A stretch of DNA of 48,102 nucleotides from Novosphingobium mangrovisedimenti (GCF_025153475.1 NZ_JANZXA010000018.1:1-48102); one strand, 5' to 3'. Shown: positions 26,026-34,018, numbered from the stretch's first letter. The notes: a model not told the origin generated them from the sequence alone. Made by a program: numbers and translations.

Positions 26026-28368
26026 ATGAGTGAGACGATTGCCCGGGACAACGAAGCCCTGGTCGGTTCGCTTGAAATGCTGGACACGCGGCTGCGCTGG
26101 CTGTCCTCATGGATGATCCACAACGCCAATCACATCCGCAAGAAGGTAGACGGGCTCAAAGTCGGCGGCCACCAGGCAAGCTGCGCCTCGATGACGGCGA
26201 TCATGTCGGCGCTCTACTTCCACGCCCTTCGCCCGCAGGACAAGGTGGCGGTCAAGCCCCATGCAGGCCCGGTCCTGCACGCCATCCACTACCTGCTAGG
26301 CCAGCAGTCGCGCGAGCTGATGGAGCGCTTTCGCGGTCTTGGCGGCGTCCAGAGCTATCCCAGCCGCACCAAGGACGCGATCCCCGTCGATTTCTCGACC
26401 GGCTCGGTCGGTCTGGGCGTGGCCATTACCGCCTTCTCGTCGCTGGTGCAGGACTACCTGATTGCACACGGCCAGGTCCAGGAGGAGAATGCCGGCAGGA
26501 TGATCGCGCTGATGGGCGACGCCGAGCTTGACGAAGGCAATATCTACGAGTGCCTGATCGAGGGCTACAAGCACGACCTGCGCAATTGCTGGTGGATCGT
26601 CGACTACAACCGCCAATCGCTGGATTCGACCACGGCCGATCGCATGTTCCGCCGGTTCGACGACATTTTCGAAACCTGCGGCTGGCGCGTCATCACGCTG
26701 AAATACGGCAAGCTGCAGCAGGAAGCGTTCCGCAAGCCGGGCGGCAAGGCTCTGGAAGAGTGGATCGACAGCTGCGCCAACGCCGAATTCGCGGCCCTGA
26801 CCTATCAGGGCGGTGCGGCATGGCGCGAGCGGCTGTTGGCCGATATCGGCAAGAAGGCCAATGTCCGCAAGCTGCTCGACAGCTTCGACGACGATGCGCT
26901 GGCACGTCTCATGACCAACCTGGGCGGCCATTGCATCGAATCGCTGATCGAGGCCTTCGAGGCGGCGGACGACGACAAGCCGACGCTGTTCATCGCCTAT
27001 ACCGTGAAGGGCTTCGGCCTGCCGCTGGCGGGACACAAGGACAACCATTCGGGGATGATGAACCCTGCCCAAATCGAGCAGCTGCGGACCAGCCTGGGGA
27101 TCGACGAAGGCCAAGAATGGGAGCCCTGGGGCGGTCTTGGCGGCAACACCGCCGCCCAGCTGAAGGCTTTTGTCGATGACAGCCCGATCGCCCGCAAGCT
27201 CGCAGAGCCGGCGGCTCCGGCCATCGCGATACCGGCCAACCTCCCGGTTCCCGATGGAGCCGAACAGTCGACCCAGGCCGCATTCGGCAAGATCCTGCTC
27301 GATCTTGCCAAATCCGGCACCGAACTGGCCGACCGGATCGTCACCACGGCGCCGGACGTCACGCAGACGACCAACCTGGGCGCCTTCGTCAACCAGCGTG
27401 GCCTTTTCCGCCGGCAGGAACTGGCTGACGTGTTCCACAAGGCAAAGATACCCTCGGCGCAGAAGTGGGCGCAACACGCGGCCGGCCAGCACATCGAGCT
27501 GGGCATCGCGGAGAATAACTTCTTCATCATGCTGGCAGCGCTAGGCCTTGCGGCACCGCACTTCGGCACGCGCCTTATGCCGGTTGGCACGGTCTACGAC
27601 CCGTTCATTTCCCGTGGTCTCGATGCCTTGAACTACGGATGCTATCAGGACGCGCGCTTCCTGCTGGTCGGCACGCCGTCGGGGATCACGCTGGCTGCAG
27701 AAGGCGGCGCGCACCAGTCGATCAACACACCGCTGATCGGTATGGGCCAGCCCAACCTGACCTGCTTCGAACCGGCTTTCGCCGACGAACTGACGGCGAT
27801 GATGCGCTGGTCGTTCGATCACATGCAGCAGCCGGACGGCAGCTCGGTCTACCTCCGCCTCTCGACCCGCTCGATCCCGCAGGTCGCCCGCGAGGACGAC
27901 AGCTGGCACGACGACGCCCTGAAAGGCGGCTACTGGCTGCGCAAACCTGCACAGGGCGCCGAGGCCGCCATCGTTTTCTCGGGCGTTGTCGCGCCCGAGG
28001 CGCTCGCCGCATGGGAACAACTGGCCGATGACATGCCGGGCCTCGGCTTGCTCAACGTGACTTCGCCCGACCTGCTGCACCGCGGGTGGTCGGCCCAGCG
28101 CGCAGCCCGCTGGACGTCCCGGCCGGTGGAACAGTGTCATGCGGCAAACCTGCTGGCCCAACTGGCGCCAGGCGCAGGACTCATCACCGTTCTCGACGGC
28201 TCTCCCGCGGCACTTTCGTGGCTTGGCGGCGTTGCCGGCATGCGGGTGAGTCCGCTCGGCATCGACCGGTTCGGGCAGACGGGTAACCTGCCTGATCTCT
28301 ACCGCACCTACCGGCTCGACGCCGACGCCATCGTCGAAGCGGCTGCCGAACTCTTCCTGGGGAATTGA
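26026..28368 (+). CDS. Homodimeric-type 2-oxoacid (pyruvate-like) dehydrogenase E1, AceE/MdeB-like
   Basis: A 780-aa thiamine-diphosphate enzyme of the AceE type, shorter than AceE (about 885 aa). TPP motif: GDAELDEGNIYE near residue 164 with NRQSLD about 30 residues on. The N-terminal FHALRPQDKVAVKPHAGPVLHAI and the pyrimidine-domain IELGIAENNFFIMLAALGLA match AceE. It should decarboxylate a 2-oxoacid and acylate the E2 lipoyl group. The Lrp-type regulator suggests a substrate from amino-acid breakdown, for instance 2-oxobutyrate as in the MdeB system. Start ATG 26026 with GGGGAG 8 nt before. E2 begins 3 bp after its stop. Confidence 0.85.
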   Translation: MSETIARDNEALVGSLEMLDTRLRWLSSWMIHNANHIRKKVDGLKVGGHQASCASMTAIMSALYFHALRPQDKVAVKPHAGPVLHAIHYLLGQQSRELMERFRGLGGVQSYPSRTKDAIPVDFSTGSVGLGVAITAFSSLVQDYLIAHGQVQEENAGRMIALMGDAELDEGNIYECLIEGYKHDLRNCWWIVDYNRQSLDSTTADRMFRRFDDIFETCGWRVITLKYGKLQQEAFRKPGGKALEEWIDSCANAEFAALTYQGGAAWRERLLADIGKKANVRKLLDSFDDDALARLMTNLGGHCIESLIEAFEAADDDKPTLFIAYTVKGFGLPLAGHKDNHSGMMNPAQIEQLRTSLGIDEGQEWEPWGGLGGNTAAQLKAFVDDSPIARKLAEPAAPAIAIPANLPVPDGAEQSTQAAFGKILLDLAKSGTELADRIVTTAPDVTQTTNLGAFVNQRGLFRRQELADVFHKAKIPSAQKWAQHAAGQHIELGIAENNFFIMLAALGLAAPHFGTRLMPVGTVYDPFISRGLDALNYGCYQDARFLLVGTPSGITLAAEGGAHQSINTPLIGMGQPNLTCFEPAFADELTAMMRWSFDHMQQPDGSSVYLRLSTRSIPQVAREDDSWHDDALKGGYWLRKPAQGAEAAIVFSGVVAPEALAAWEQLADDMPGLGLLNVTSPDLLHRGWSAQRAARWTSRPVEQCHAANLLAQLAPGAGLITVLDGSPAALSWLGGVAGMRVSPLGIDRFGQTGNLPDLYRTYRLDADAIVEAAAELFLGN

Positions 28369-28371
28369 CCA

Positions 28372-29652
28372 ATGAGCATTGAAGTCAAGATGCCGGCACT
28401 TTCGCCAACCATGGAAAAGGGCAACCTTGCCCGCTGGCTGGTCTCCGTCGGAGACACGATCAAGGCCGGCGACATGCTTGCCGAGATCGAGACCGACAAG
28501 GCCACGATGGAATTCGAAGCCGACGAGGACGGCCGCATCGCCGAACTGGTCGTTCCGGCCGGGACGGAGGATGTCGCGGTCGGGACGGTCATTGCGCGCT
28601 TTGCCGGCGAAGGGGAGGACATCCCGGCCGGCACGCCTGCGAAGGCAGAGACGGCGGCCGAAATGGCCAGCACCGCACCCGCTCCGGTCGAGCCCGCACC
28701 GGCAACCGCAAAGGCCGCCGCCCCGCCCCCCTCGCCTGCACCTGCGGCGATGGAAATCGACACGACCGTAAAAGCATCGCCGCTGGCCAAGCGCATTGCT
28801 GCCGCCAAGGGCATTTCGTTTGCCGGAATCGCCGGCAGCGGCCCGCGCGGCAAGATCATGAAGTCCGACCTGGGCCTGCCGCCGCTGATCGCACAGCCCG
28901 CCCCTGCGGCAGCTCCGGCCGCAGCCGCCCCGATGGCGGTCATCGCGCCGCCGCCCGCTGGCGTGCCGGTCGAAACAGTCAAGCTCTCGGGCATGCGCAA
29001 GACGGTCGCGCGGCGGCTGAGCGAAAGCAAGCAGACCATCCCGCACTTCTATCTGACGGCGCGCTGCAATCTCGACGCGCTGCTCAAGCTGCGCGGCGAG
29101 CTTAATGCCGGTCTTGCCAAGAGCGGCATCAAGCTCAGCGTAAACGACCTGCTGATCAAAGCCATGGCGCTCGCCCTTGTCGAGGTGCCCGATGCAAACG
29201 TCCAGTTCGGCGGCGATGAATTGCACCGCTTCAGCCGGGCCGACATTTCCATGGCCGTGGCGATCGACGGCGGGCTTATAACGCCGGTGATCAAGGGCGC
29301 GGACACCCTCTCCGTTTCCGGCATCGCGAAGGCCGCGAAGGTGCTGGCGCAGAAGGCGCGCGACGGCAAGCTCGTGCCCGAGGACTATCAGGGCGGCACC
29401 GCCTCGATTTCGAACCTCGGCATGTTCGGCATCGACGAAATGTTCCCGGTCATCAATCCGCCACAGGCGCTGATCCTGGGTGTCGGGGCCGGCATCGAAC
29501 AGCCTTGGAAGGTGGATGGCGAAATCGCGCTGGCCACCGTCATGGCGGCAACGGCAAGTTTCGACCATCGTGCCATCGACGGTGCGATTGCCGCGCAGTT
29601 CATGGCTGCTTTCAGGGAACTGGTCGAAACGCCGCTTTGCATCGTGGCTTAG
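28372..29652 (+). CDS. 2-oxoacid dehydrogenase E2 (dihydrolipoamide acyltransferase)
   Basis: A 426-aa E2. One lipoyl domain at about 1-80 with the lipoyl-lysine in IETDKATMEFEADEDG (Lys43). A Pro/Ala-rich linker follows, then the E1/E3-binding domain (about 135-165, SPLAKRIAAAKGISFAGIAGSGPRG in pieces), another Ala/Pro linker, and the catalytic domain (about 200-426) with ASFDHRAIDGA near residue 398 holding the catalytic His and Asp. It moves the acyl group from lipoyl to CoA. No E3 (lpd) follows, so the complex would share an E3 made elsewhere. Downstream of the stop lies the low-GC block. Confidence 0.93.
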   Translation: MSIEVKMPALSPTMEKGNLARWLVSVGDTIKAGDMLAEIETDKATMEFEADEDGRIAELVVPAGTEDVAVGTVIARFAGEGEDIPAGTPAKAETAAEMASTAPAPVEPAPATAKAAAPPPSPAPAAMEIDTTVKASPLAKRIAAAKGISFAGIAGSGPRGKIMKSDLGLPPLIAQPAPAAAPAAAAPMAVIAPPPAGVPVETVKLSGMRKTVARRLSESKQTIPHFYLTARCNLDALLKLRGELNAGLAKSGIKLSVNDLLIKAMALALVEVPDANVQFGGDELHRFSRADISMAVAIDGGLITPVIKGADTLSVSGIAKAAKVLAQKARDGKLVPEDYQGGTASISNLGMFGIDEMFPVINPPQALILGVGAGIEQPWKVDGEIALATVMAATASFDHRAIDGAIAAQFMAAFRELVETPLCIVA

Positions 29653-29713
29653 AGCGATTTCAAGTCCGGTGGCATCGCCGGACTATCTTGAAAACCTGCA
29701 AGAAGGTGCAGCA

Positions 29714-29750
29714 GGAGCGGTCGATCCGATGTGACCGGATTGACCGCTCC
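29714..29750 (+). terminator. Large hairpin after E2, in a 318-bp gene-free stretch
   Basis: GGAGCGGTCGATCCG (29714-29728) pairs with CGGATTGACCGCTCC (29736-29750), 15 bp with one G-T pair and a 7-nt loop, without a T-run. A second bulged hairpin (TTTCAAG...CTTGAAA) lies just after the E2 stop. From 29653 to 29971 I see no gene. The sequence changes near 29880 from GC-rich to AT-rich, marking the edge of the inserted block. Confidence 0.55.
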
Positions 29751-29956
29751 GGCAACCGACAGACCAAACAACGCCCGGCCGACAGGCTCCCTGTCCCTTC
29801 CGCAAGGGCACCGTGATCCTGCCGCAGACCTGCGAATGGCCGCTTGCTTGACACGCAACCCGGAAACTCATCGCACGTCGCATTCACAAACAATAATTAA
29901 TTGATATATAAATAAGGTTCAGCTAGCTTCGCTCCAAAGAAAAGGCGATTGTATCC

Positions 29957-29966
29957 TTTGCAAACA
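29957..29966 (+). repeat. Left copy of a 10-bp inverted repeat flanking the low-GC block
   Basis: TTTGCAAACA. Its reverse complement occurs at 33076-33085. The two copies enclose the secreted-protein, 45-aa, AlbA and IS1595 genes. Its core is self-palindromic, so chance is possible. Confidence 0.3.
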
Positions 29967-29971
29967 TGTAG

Positions 29972-30286
29972 CTAGCGGTTGTCGGCTTCCATCATGTCAT
30001 AAACGAACCCAACAGCTACGATCAGGTGGTATGATGGGAATTTACGGCATGTGCTTTCCACCTCTCCAATGATCCCATTGGAGTCCGTGGTAGATCCGAC
30101 ATTAGCGCCCTTTTCTGAATTGCGTGCCGACCAAAATCCAAAAATCCACGCCTTGGTTTGATACACATTATTTGGGAGAAAGGCGGTCGCACAACTATCA
30201 TTGCCAATACCAATGATGGTGACAGTGTCCGCACTCACTGGGGCGGCAAACAACAAGCATAACGCTGCTGCCATGAGTGCCCTCAT
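29972..30286 (-). CDS. Small secreted protein of the AlbA cassette
   Basis: A 104-aa protein with a clear signal peptide (ALMAAALCLLFAAPVSA, cleavage near residue 19). The mature part of about 85 residues has two Cys (DSCATAF and ESTCRKFPS), a WxxGFWSARN-like segment, and a final hydrophobic helix-like stretch. It resembles small exported proteins of phage and plasmid neighbourhoods whose role is unknown. ATG 30284-30286 overlaps the TGA of the 45-aa gene (ATGA), so it is coupled to it. The GC content is below that of the host. Confidence 0.7.
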   Translation of the reverse strand: MRALMAAALCLLFAAPVSADTVTIIGIGNDSCATAFLPNNVYQTKAWIFGFWSARNSEKGANVGSTTDSNGIIGEVESTCRKFPSYHLIVAVGFVYDMMEADNR

Positions 30287-30420
30287 TCCGGCTTCTCCGG
30301 TTCTGGCTTAGCCTTTGCGATCTTCGTTAACCGCTCTTCCCAGCGTGCTTCGTCCTCGTCTGCTTCGTGCTCGCGCGCGGCTTCCTTGAACTTGTCGAGC
30401 TGGGTTTTATCCTTGGTCAT
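30283..30420 (-). CDS. 45-aa highly charged protein
   Basis: A frame from ATG 30418-30420 to TGA 30283-30285 encodes 45 residues, begins MTKDKTQLDKFKEAAREHE and ends EPEKPE. It is almost entirely charged (Lys, Glu, Asp, Arg), helical, with no membrane segment. The start overlaps the end of the AlbA gene by 14 nt, and the stop overlaps the secreted-protein start by 3 nt. The double overlap is strong evidence that the frame is used. I recall similar 45-60-aa charged proteins with a KFK-x-A-A-R-E motif in alphaproteobacteria, without function. Confidence 0.7.
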   Translation of the reverse strand: MTKDKTQLDKFKEAAREHEADEDEARWEERLTKIAKAKPEPEKPE

Positions 30421-31963
30421 TTGTCCGCTCCACTAGCCGGTAATGAGCCTTAGAATCACGTGTATAGTTGCCGCCAACGTACTCTAGCACGCCCTTCCTC
30501 GCGAGGCGCTCCAAGTCCTTTTTCGAAGTTGCCCAAGTTCTGCCTGTAATCCGCGATGCGTCCGATACGTGGATGATGCGGCTGCGATAAGCATGGGCGG
30601 CTAGGGCAATTTCGTGTTCTTGTAGTTGCCGCCACACCTCCACTCCGAAATAAGTTGCAACGTCACGATCGGAGGCGCGTTTCCGAGTGATATGATCATT
30701 GAACAATGTGACGCGCACCACGACACCGTGGAGCGTCTCCTGCCTAAAAACAGGATCGGGCAAGCTGTAGTTTTCCATGCTTTCCCTGATACGGCGCGTG
30801 CCTTCGCGCGCCATTTGGACGTATCCAAGATAGCGCATCGCATCCATAAAGTGATGATTGCGCGCAGCGCGCGTCTGATAGAGATTTTGCTCATTAACCG
30901 GAGGAACAAAACCGCCGGGGCTCTCAATTTCCATCCGGTTTGGAAACAGTTTGATAGTCACATCCGTACCGGAAAAACTATAAGAACGATGGACACAAGC
31001 ATTCACCAACGCCTCGAACCATGCCCATCGCGGATACTCAGGCGTAGTTTCGAATTTCCCGTCCTTGTTGAGCCACGTTACGTCATAGACCAACTCGTCA
31101 AGTTCTTGGGAGACCTCCTTTATGATAGCAATGACATTGCCCTCAAAAAACCGATCCCGAAGAGGAGCGTAAGTGCTGCCAGAGCCCTCTAACTCATCAC
31201 CGAAGCGTTGAACGCGGACTCGGCATCCCGGAATACTTTTCCGTGGTGCAGATGCCGCCAGAAGAACAAGCGCGTTAGTTGGGCAGATTTCACCATCATG
31301 CTCCACCAATAAATATCGGTCCTTCAATATCTCAATATTACTCCAATCCTCACGGCGCTCTCGGGACCGAAAACCATCGCAAAAATCCTGAATGATAGAT
31401 TCGTTAAAATCTCCTGGGAATGCATAAGGTGCGCGCGAAAGCTCAAATGTTAGCTCTTGTCGAGTTGACCTAAAATCCTGCTTTTCCTCATCATTCATCT
31501 TGTGGATGCTGTCGCCGTATCGAATCCAAGATTCCTGCTTGTTGGTCTCGACCAGCCTGCCAACATACGGGATGAAAACCGCCACACAGAAATCAACCTT
31601 GCCATTTATCAAGGCTTCGATCCTGCGAAACTCTGGCTTCGCTTCAGGACAAAGTTGTGTGTGACAAGACTCTATGCGGTTAAGTTGGTCAGCGGATAGA
31701 CTTGAGCATCCTGTAGCCACGCCGTTGGAATCCGCGCCAAAGACTAGAACGCCTCCGTCAGGCGTGTTCGAGAAGGCGCTGAGGTACTTCGCCATGTCAT
31801 GGAAGTCGACCTTGGCACCGCCCTTATAATCAATTCTGCGCCCTTCAGCGAAGAAGGTCATCATCTGTGCTGTCAGCCGGACCCAAATCTCACGAGGCGT
31901 CCACAGCGCGGGATTATCGGAGACGGAGAACGGCCCTTCAAAGGGGAGGTCTAGTTGGCTCAT
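30407..31963 (-). CDS. AlbA_2 (Schlafen-type) domain and HATPase-like regulator
   Basis: A 518-aa protein. Residues about 30-170 form an AlbA_2/Schlafen-type nucleic-acid-binding domain (DYKGGAKVDFHDMAKYLSAFSNTPDGGVLVFGAD). A GHKL-like ATP-binding segment follows (WFEALVNACVHRSY, then IKLFPNRMEIESPGGFVPPV, about 300-370). The C-terminus is a winged helix (RITGRTWATSKKDLERLARKGVL). Such proteins are annotated as putative transcriptional regulators or ATP-dependent helicases, some linked to phage defence. An 11-bp-arm inverted repeat lies 15 bp upstream of its ATG, suggesting autoregulation. It heads a three-gene overlapping operon with the 45-aa and secreted-protein genes. Confidence 0.8.
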   Translation of the reverse strand: MSQLDLPFEGPFSVSDNPALWTPREIWVRLTAQMMTFFAEGRRIDYKGGAKVDFHDMAKYLSAFSNTPDGGVLVFGADSNGVATGCSSLSADQLNRIESCHTQLCPEAKPEFRRIEALINGKVDFCVAVFIPYVGRLVETNKQESWIRYGDSIHKMNDEEKQDFRSTRQELTFELSRAPYAFPGDFNESIIQDFCDGFRSRERREDWSNIEILKDRYLLVEHDGEICPTNALVLLAASAPRKSIPGCRVRVQRFGDELEGSGSTYAPLRDRFFEGNVIAIIKEVSQELDELVYDVTWLNKDGKFETTPEYPRWAWFEALVNACVHRSYSFSGTDVTIKLFPNRMEIESPGGFVPPVNEQNLYQTRAARNHHFMDAMRYLGYVQMAREGTRRIRESMENYSLPDPVFRQETLHGVVVRVTLFNDHITRKRASDRDVATYFGVEVWRQLQEHEIALAAHAYRSRIIHVSDASRITGRTWATSKKDLERLARKGVLEYVGGNYTRDSKAHYRLVERTNDQG

Positions 31964-31977
31964 TATTGCAGCATAGG

Positions 31978-32003
31978 GTATGTCGACGATGGCGTCGACA
32001 TAC
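31978..32003. promoter_or_regulatory. Inverted-repeat operator upstream of the AlbA gene
   Basis: GTATGTCGACG and CGTCGACATAC are exact inverted repeats, 11-bp arms around ATGG. They lie 15-40 bp upstream of the AlbA-gene ATG, at promoter distance. The symmetry and place fit an operator bound by a dimeric repressor, perhaps the AlbA protein's winged helix. Confidence 0.65.
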
Positions 32004-32009
32004 TACATA

Positions 32010-33063
32010 TTGTGGAGATTCTATAACTCAGGCCCAACTGCGGTGCGGCTTACATCGCCAGCGTGAACGATTGTGTTGCTGATTCCGTCCCTCAGGCTTG
32101 GGCAACCCCGTCAAACCGCCGATAGGTCAGCCGCTTGCCAACAATGCCCGACAGTGCAGAAACAGATCGATCCTTGTCGTTGCAGCCCAACGCCTCACGA
32201 TTGTTATAGCGGAACTCAAATTCCGCCAAATAGCGATGTAGGTGCTGCTCTCCGCAGTGCTGGTAGATCCCCTTCATGCCACGCTTGAAGATGCTGAAAT
32301 AGCCTTCCACGGTGTTGCTGTGGATTGTGCGATCCTCAAGGTTCACGTACTCGCCGCGCCCATGGCTGGTAGTGCTGTGACCGGCGAAGAACTTTCCAGC
32401 ATCGCGATAGCCGCTGTGCTCATCGGTCATAATGCGCGCTTCACGCGAGACGTTGGCAATCACGATAGGCATCAGGGTTTCGGCCTTCACGTTGTCCACG
32501 ACCATTGTGCGCGCCTTGCCGGTGTCCCGGTCAACCAGTGCGAGAACCTTCATCTTGTGGTGGAAGGCGCGCTTCTTCTCGACACCCTTGAGCTTGCCGA
32601 TGAAAGTCTCATCAACTTCCACGATACCGCCGTTGCCGCCGAACGGCGCAAGATCGCCGTCGCGCATGGCTTCGCGGATGCGGTGGCACAGGAACCAAGC
32701 ACTCTTGTAGGTAATCTCAAGGACGCGGTGCAGTTGATGGGCGCTGATGCCCTTCTTGCTGCTGGTCATCAGATATACGGCCTGCAACGCCTTGTGCAGC
32801 GGAATGCGCATGTGTTCGAACACGGTGCCGATCTTGACGGTGAACTGCTTCTTGCAGTCACCACAGCGCCACAGACCGACACGAATGCGCTTCTCAGGAT
32901 TCGCCTTCACCTTCGAGATACGGTCAACGCCACCACAATGCGGGCAGGTTGCTCCATTCGTCCAGACGATGCTTTCCAGATAGCTGAATGCAGCTTCTTC
33001 ATCGTGGAAATAGGGCTTCGAAAGAACGGACATTGCATTGGACTCCTTATGGAATCCTATAAC
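32010..33063 (-). mobile_element. IS1595-family insertion sequence (ends approximate)
   Basis: The transposase is flanked by imperfect inverted repeats: GATTCTATAA at 32017-32026 against TTATGGAATC at 33047-33056 (9 of 10). An alternative reading is an 8-bp direct repeat CTATAACT at 32021-32028 and 33057-33064, the target-duplication size typical of IS1595. The two readings disagree by a few bases, so borders are approximate. The element is about 1.05 kb. Confidence 0.65.
32092..33033 (-). CDS. IS1595-family transposase
   Basis: A 313-aa DDE transposase of the IS1595 (ISXO2-like) family, apparently complete. An N-terminal zinc ribbon (CPHCGG at about 30-35 and CGDCKKQF at 57-64) precedes the catalytic domain: Asp in EVDETFIGKLKG, Asp in IMTDEHSGYRD, then NTVEGYFSIFKRGMKGIYQHC, in the ISXO2 pattern of an Asn and Glu. 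The ending EFEFRYNNRE is typical. AAGGAG lies 9 nt ahead of ATG 33033. The gene looks intact, so the element may still move. Confidence 0.93.
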   Translation of the reverse strand: MSVLSKPYFHDEEAAFSYLESIVWTNGATCPHCGGVDRISKVKANPEKRIRVGLWRCGDCKKQFTVKIGTVFEHMRIPLHKALQAVYLMTSSKKGISAHQLHRVLEITYKSAWFLCHRIREAMRDGDLAPFGGNGGIVEVDETFIGKLKGVEKKRAFHHKMKVLALVDRDTGKARTMVVDNVKAETLMPIVIANVSREARIMTDEHSGYRDAGKFFAGHSTTSHGRGEYVNLEDRTIHSNTVEGYFSIFKRGMKGIYQHCGEQHLHRYLAEFEFRYNNREALGCNDKDRSVSALSGIVGKRLTYRRFDGVAQA

Positions 33064-33075
33064 TTAAAACGTGCG

Positions 33076-33085
33076 TGTTTGCAAA
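33076..33085 (-). repeat. Right copy of the 10-bp inverted repeat flanking the low-GC block
   Basis: TGTTTGCAAA on the plus strand, the reverse complement of 29957-29966. Confidence 0.3.
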
Positions 33086-33138
33086 GTATATAAACGTCTT
33101 CTTTTTGACCAAACGGACTATGACCAAGGAGCGAATAG

Positions 33139-33903
33139 ATGCGCCGTCTCGAAGGCAAGATCACTCTGGTAACCGGTGCCGGCAACGACCGGGGCCTCGG
33201 CGCTGCGACCGCACGGCGCTTTGCGGAGGAAGGCGCCTTCGTCTATCTCACCGACCTTGACGCCGCCGGCGCCGAAGCCGTGGCGCAAGGCATCCGAGAT
33301 GCCGGCGGCAGCGCCGAAGCGCTGGCCCACGACGTCACCAGCGAAGCTGCCTGGAACGATGTCTTCGGCGTGATCGAAAAGGGCCATGGACGGCTCGACG
33401 TCCTCGTCAACAATGCCGGCATTGCCATCCTGAAACCGCTCACGATGTTGACGGCAGCCGACTGGGAAAAGCAGAACAAGGTCAATCTCGACAGCGTTTT
33501 CCACGGCACCAGGCGTGCGGTGGAACTGATGCGCAAGGTCGGCCACGGCGGATCGATCATCAACATGTCCTCGATCGGCGGACTGGTCGGCGTGCCGGCC
33601 TGCGCCGCCTACGGCGCGGCCAAGGGTGGCGTGCGGATATTCTCGAAGGTCGTGGCGATGGAATGCGCGGCCGAGGGCATTCGCTGCAATTCCGTCCATC
33701 CGGGCATGATCGAGACCGCGATGCAGGACGTCGCCCGCCGCGACAATCCCGAAGGCTTCAGGGAAATCGTCGCCAGCGTGCCGATGAAGCGGCTGGGCAC
33801 GCCGCTGGACATCGCCAACATGAACCTGTTCCTCGCTTCGGACGAGGCGAACTACATCACCGGCGCCGAATTCACCGTCGATGGCGGTGTAACGGCAATG
33901 TGA
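33139..33903 (+). CDS. Short-chain dehydrogenase/reductase (classical SDR)
   Basis: A 254-aa classical SDR. The cofactor loop TGAGNDRGLGAATA is near residues 13-26, the NNAG motif at about 91, the catalytic Ser in INMSSIGGLVG (about 140) and the Tyr-Lys in AAYGAAKGGV (about 155-159). Asp in LTDLDAAG (residue about 39) favours NAD(H). AAGGAG sits 8 nt before ATG 33139. Only the 3.5-kb low-GC block separates it from E2, so it may once have been in the E1-E2 operon. Substrate unknown. The GC content again matches the host. Confidence 0.9.
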   Translation: MRRLEGKITLVTGAGNDRGLGAATARRFAEEGAFVYLTDLDAAGAEAVAQGIRDAGGSAEALAHDVTSEAAWNDVFGVIEKGHGRLDVLVNNAGIAILKPLTMLTAADWEKQNKVNLDSVFHGTRRAVELMRKVGHGGSIINMSSIGGLVGVPACAAYGAAKGGVRIFSKVVAMECAAEGIRCNSVHPGMIETAMQDVARRDNPEGFREIVASVPMKRLGTPLDIANMNLFLASDEANYITGAEFTVDGGVTAM

Positions 33904-33931
33904 CGGTTCAGGCGGATGGTCCGTCGCCGGG

Positions 33932-34018
33932 TTACAGGTAGACGAGACGGCTGTTCATGACCTGACGGGCCCAGCCGATGGGATCGCTGCCCGGTGGATG
34001 CTGCCACCCTTCGCGGGC
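33932..34018 (-). pseudogene. Possible C-terminal remnant of an unknown gene
   Basis: A 28-codon stretch between two stop codons encodes residues including PGSDPIGWARQVMNSRLVYL, which reads like a natural C-terminus. There is no start codon at its beginning. It lies between the SDR and the MDR gene. The parent family is not recognised; low confidence. Confidence 0.2.

Noticed and set aside
26296..29568. Two long minus-strand frames opposite E1 and E2 (26296-27492 and 27541-29568)
   Set aside because: Antisense shadows; low-complexity composition, no domains, no ribosome site.
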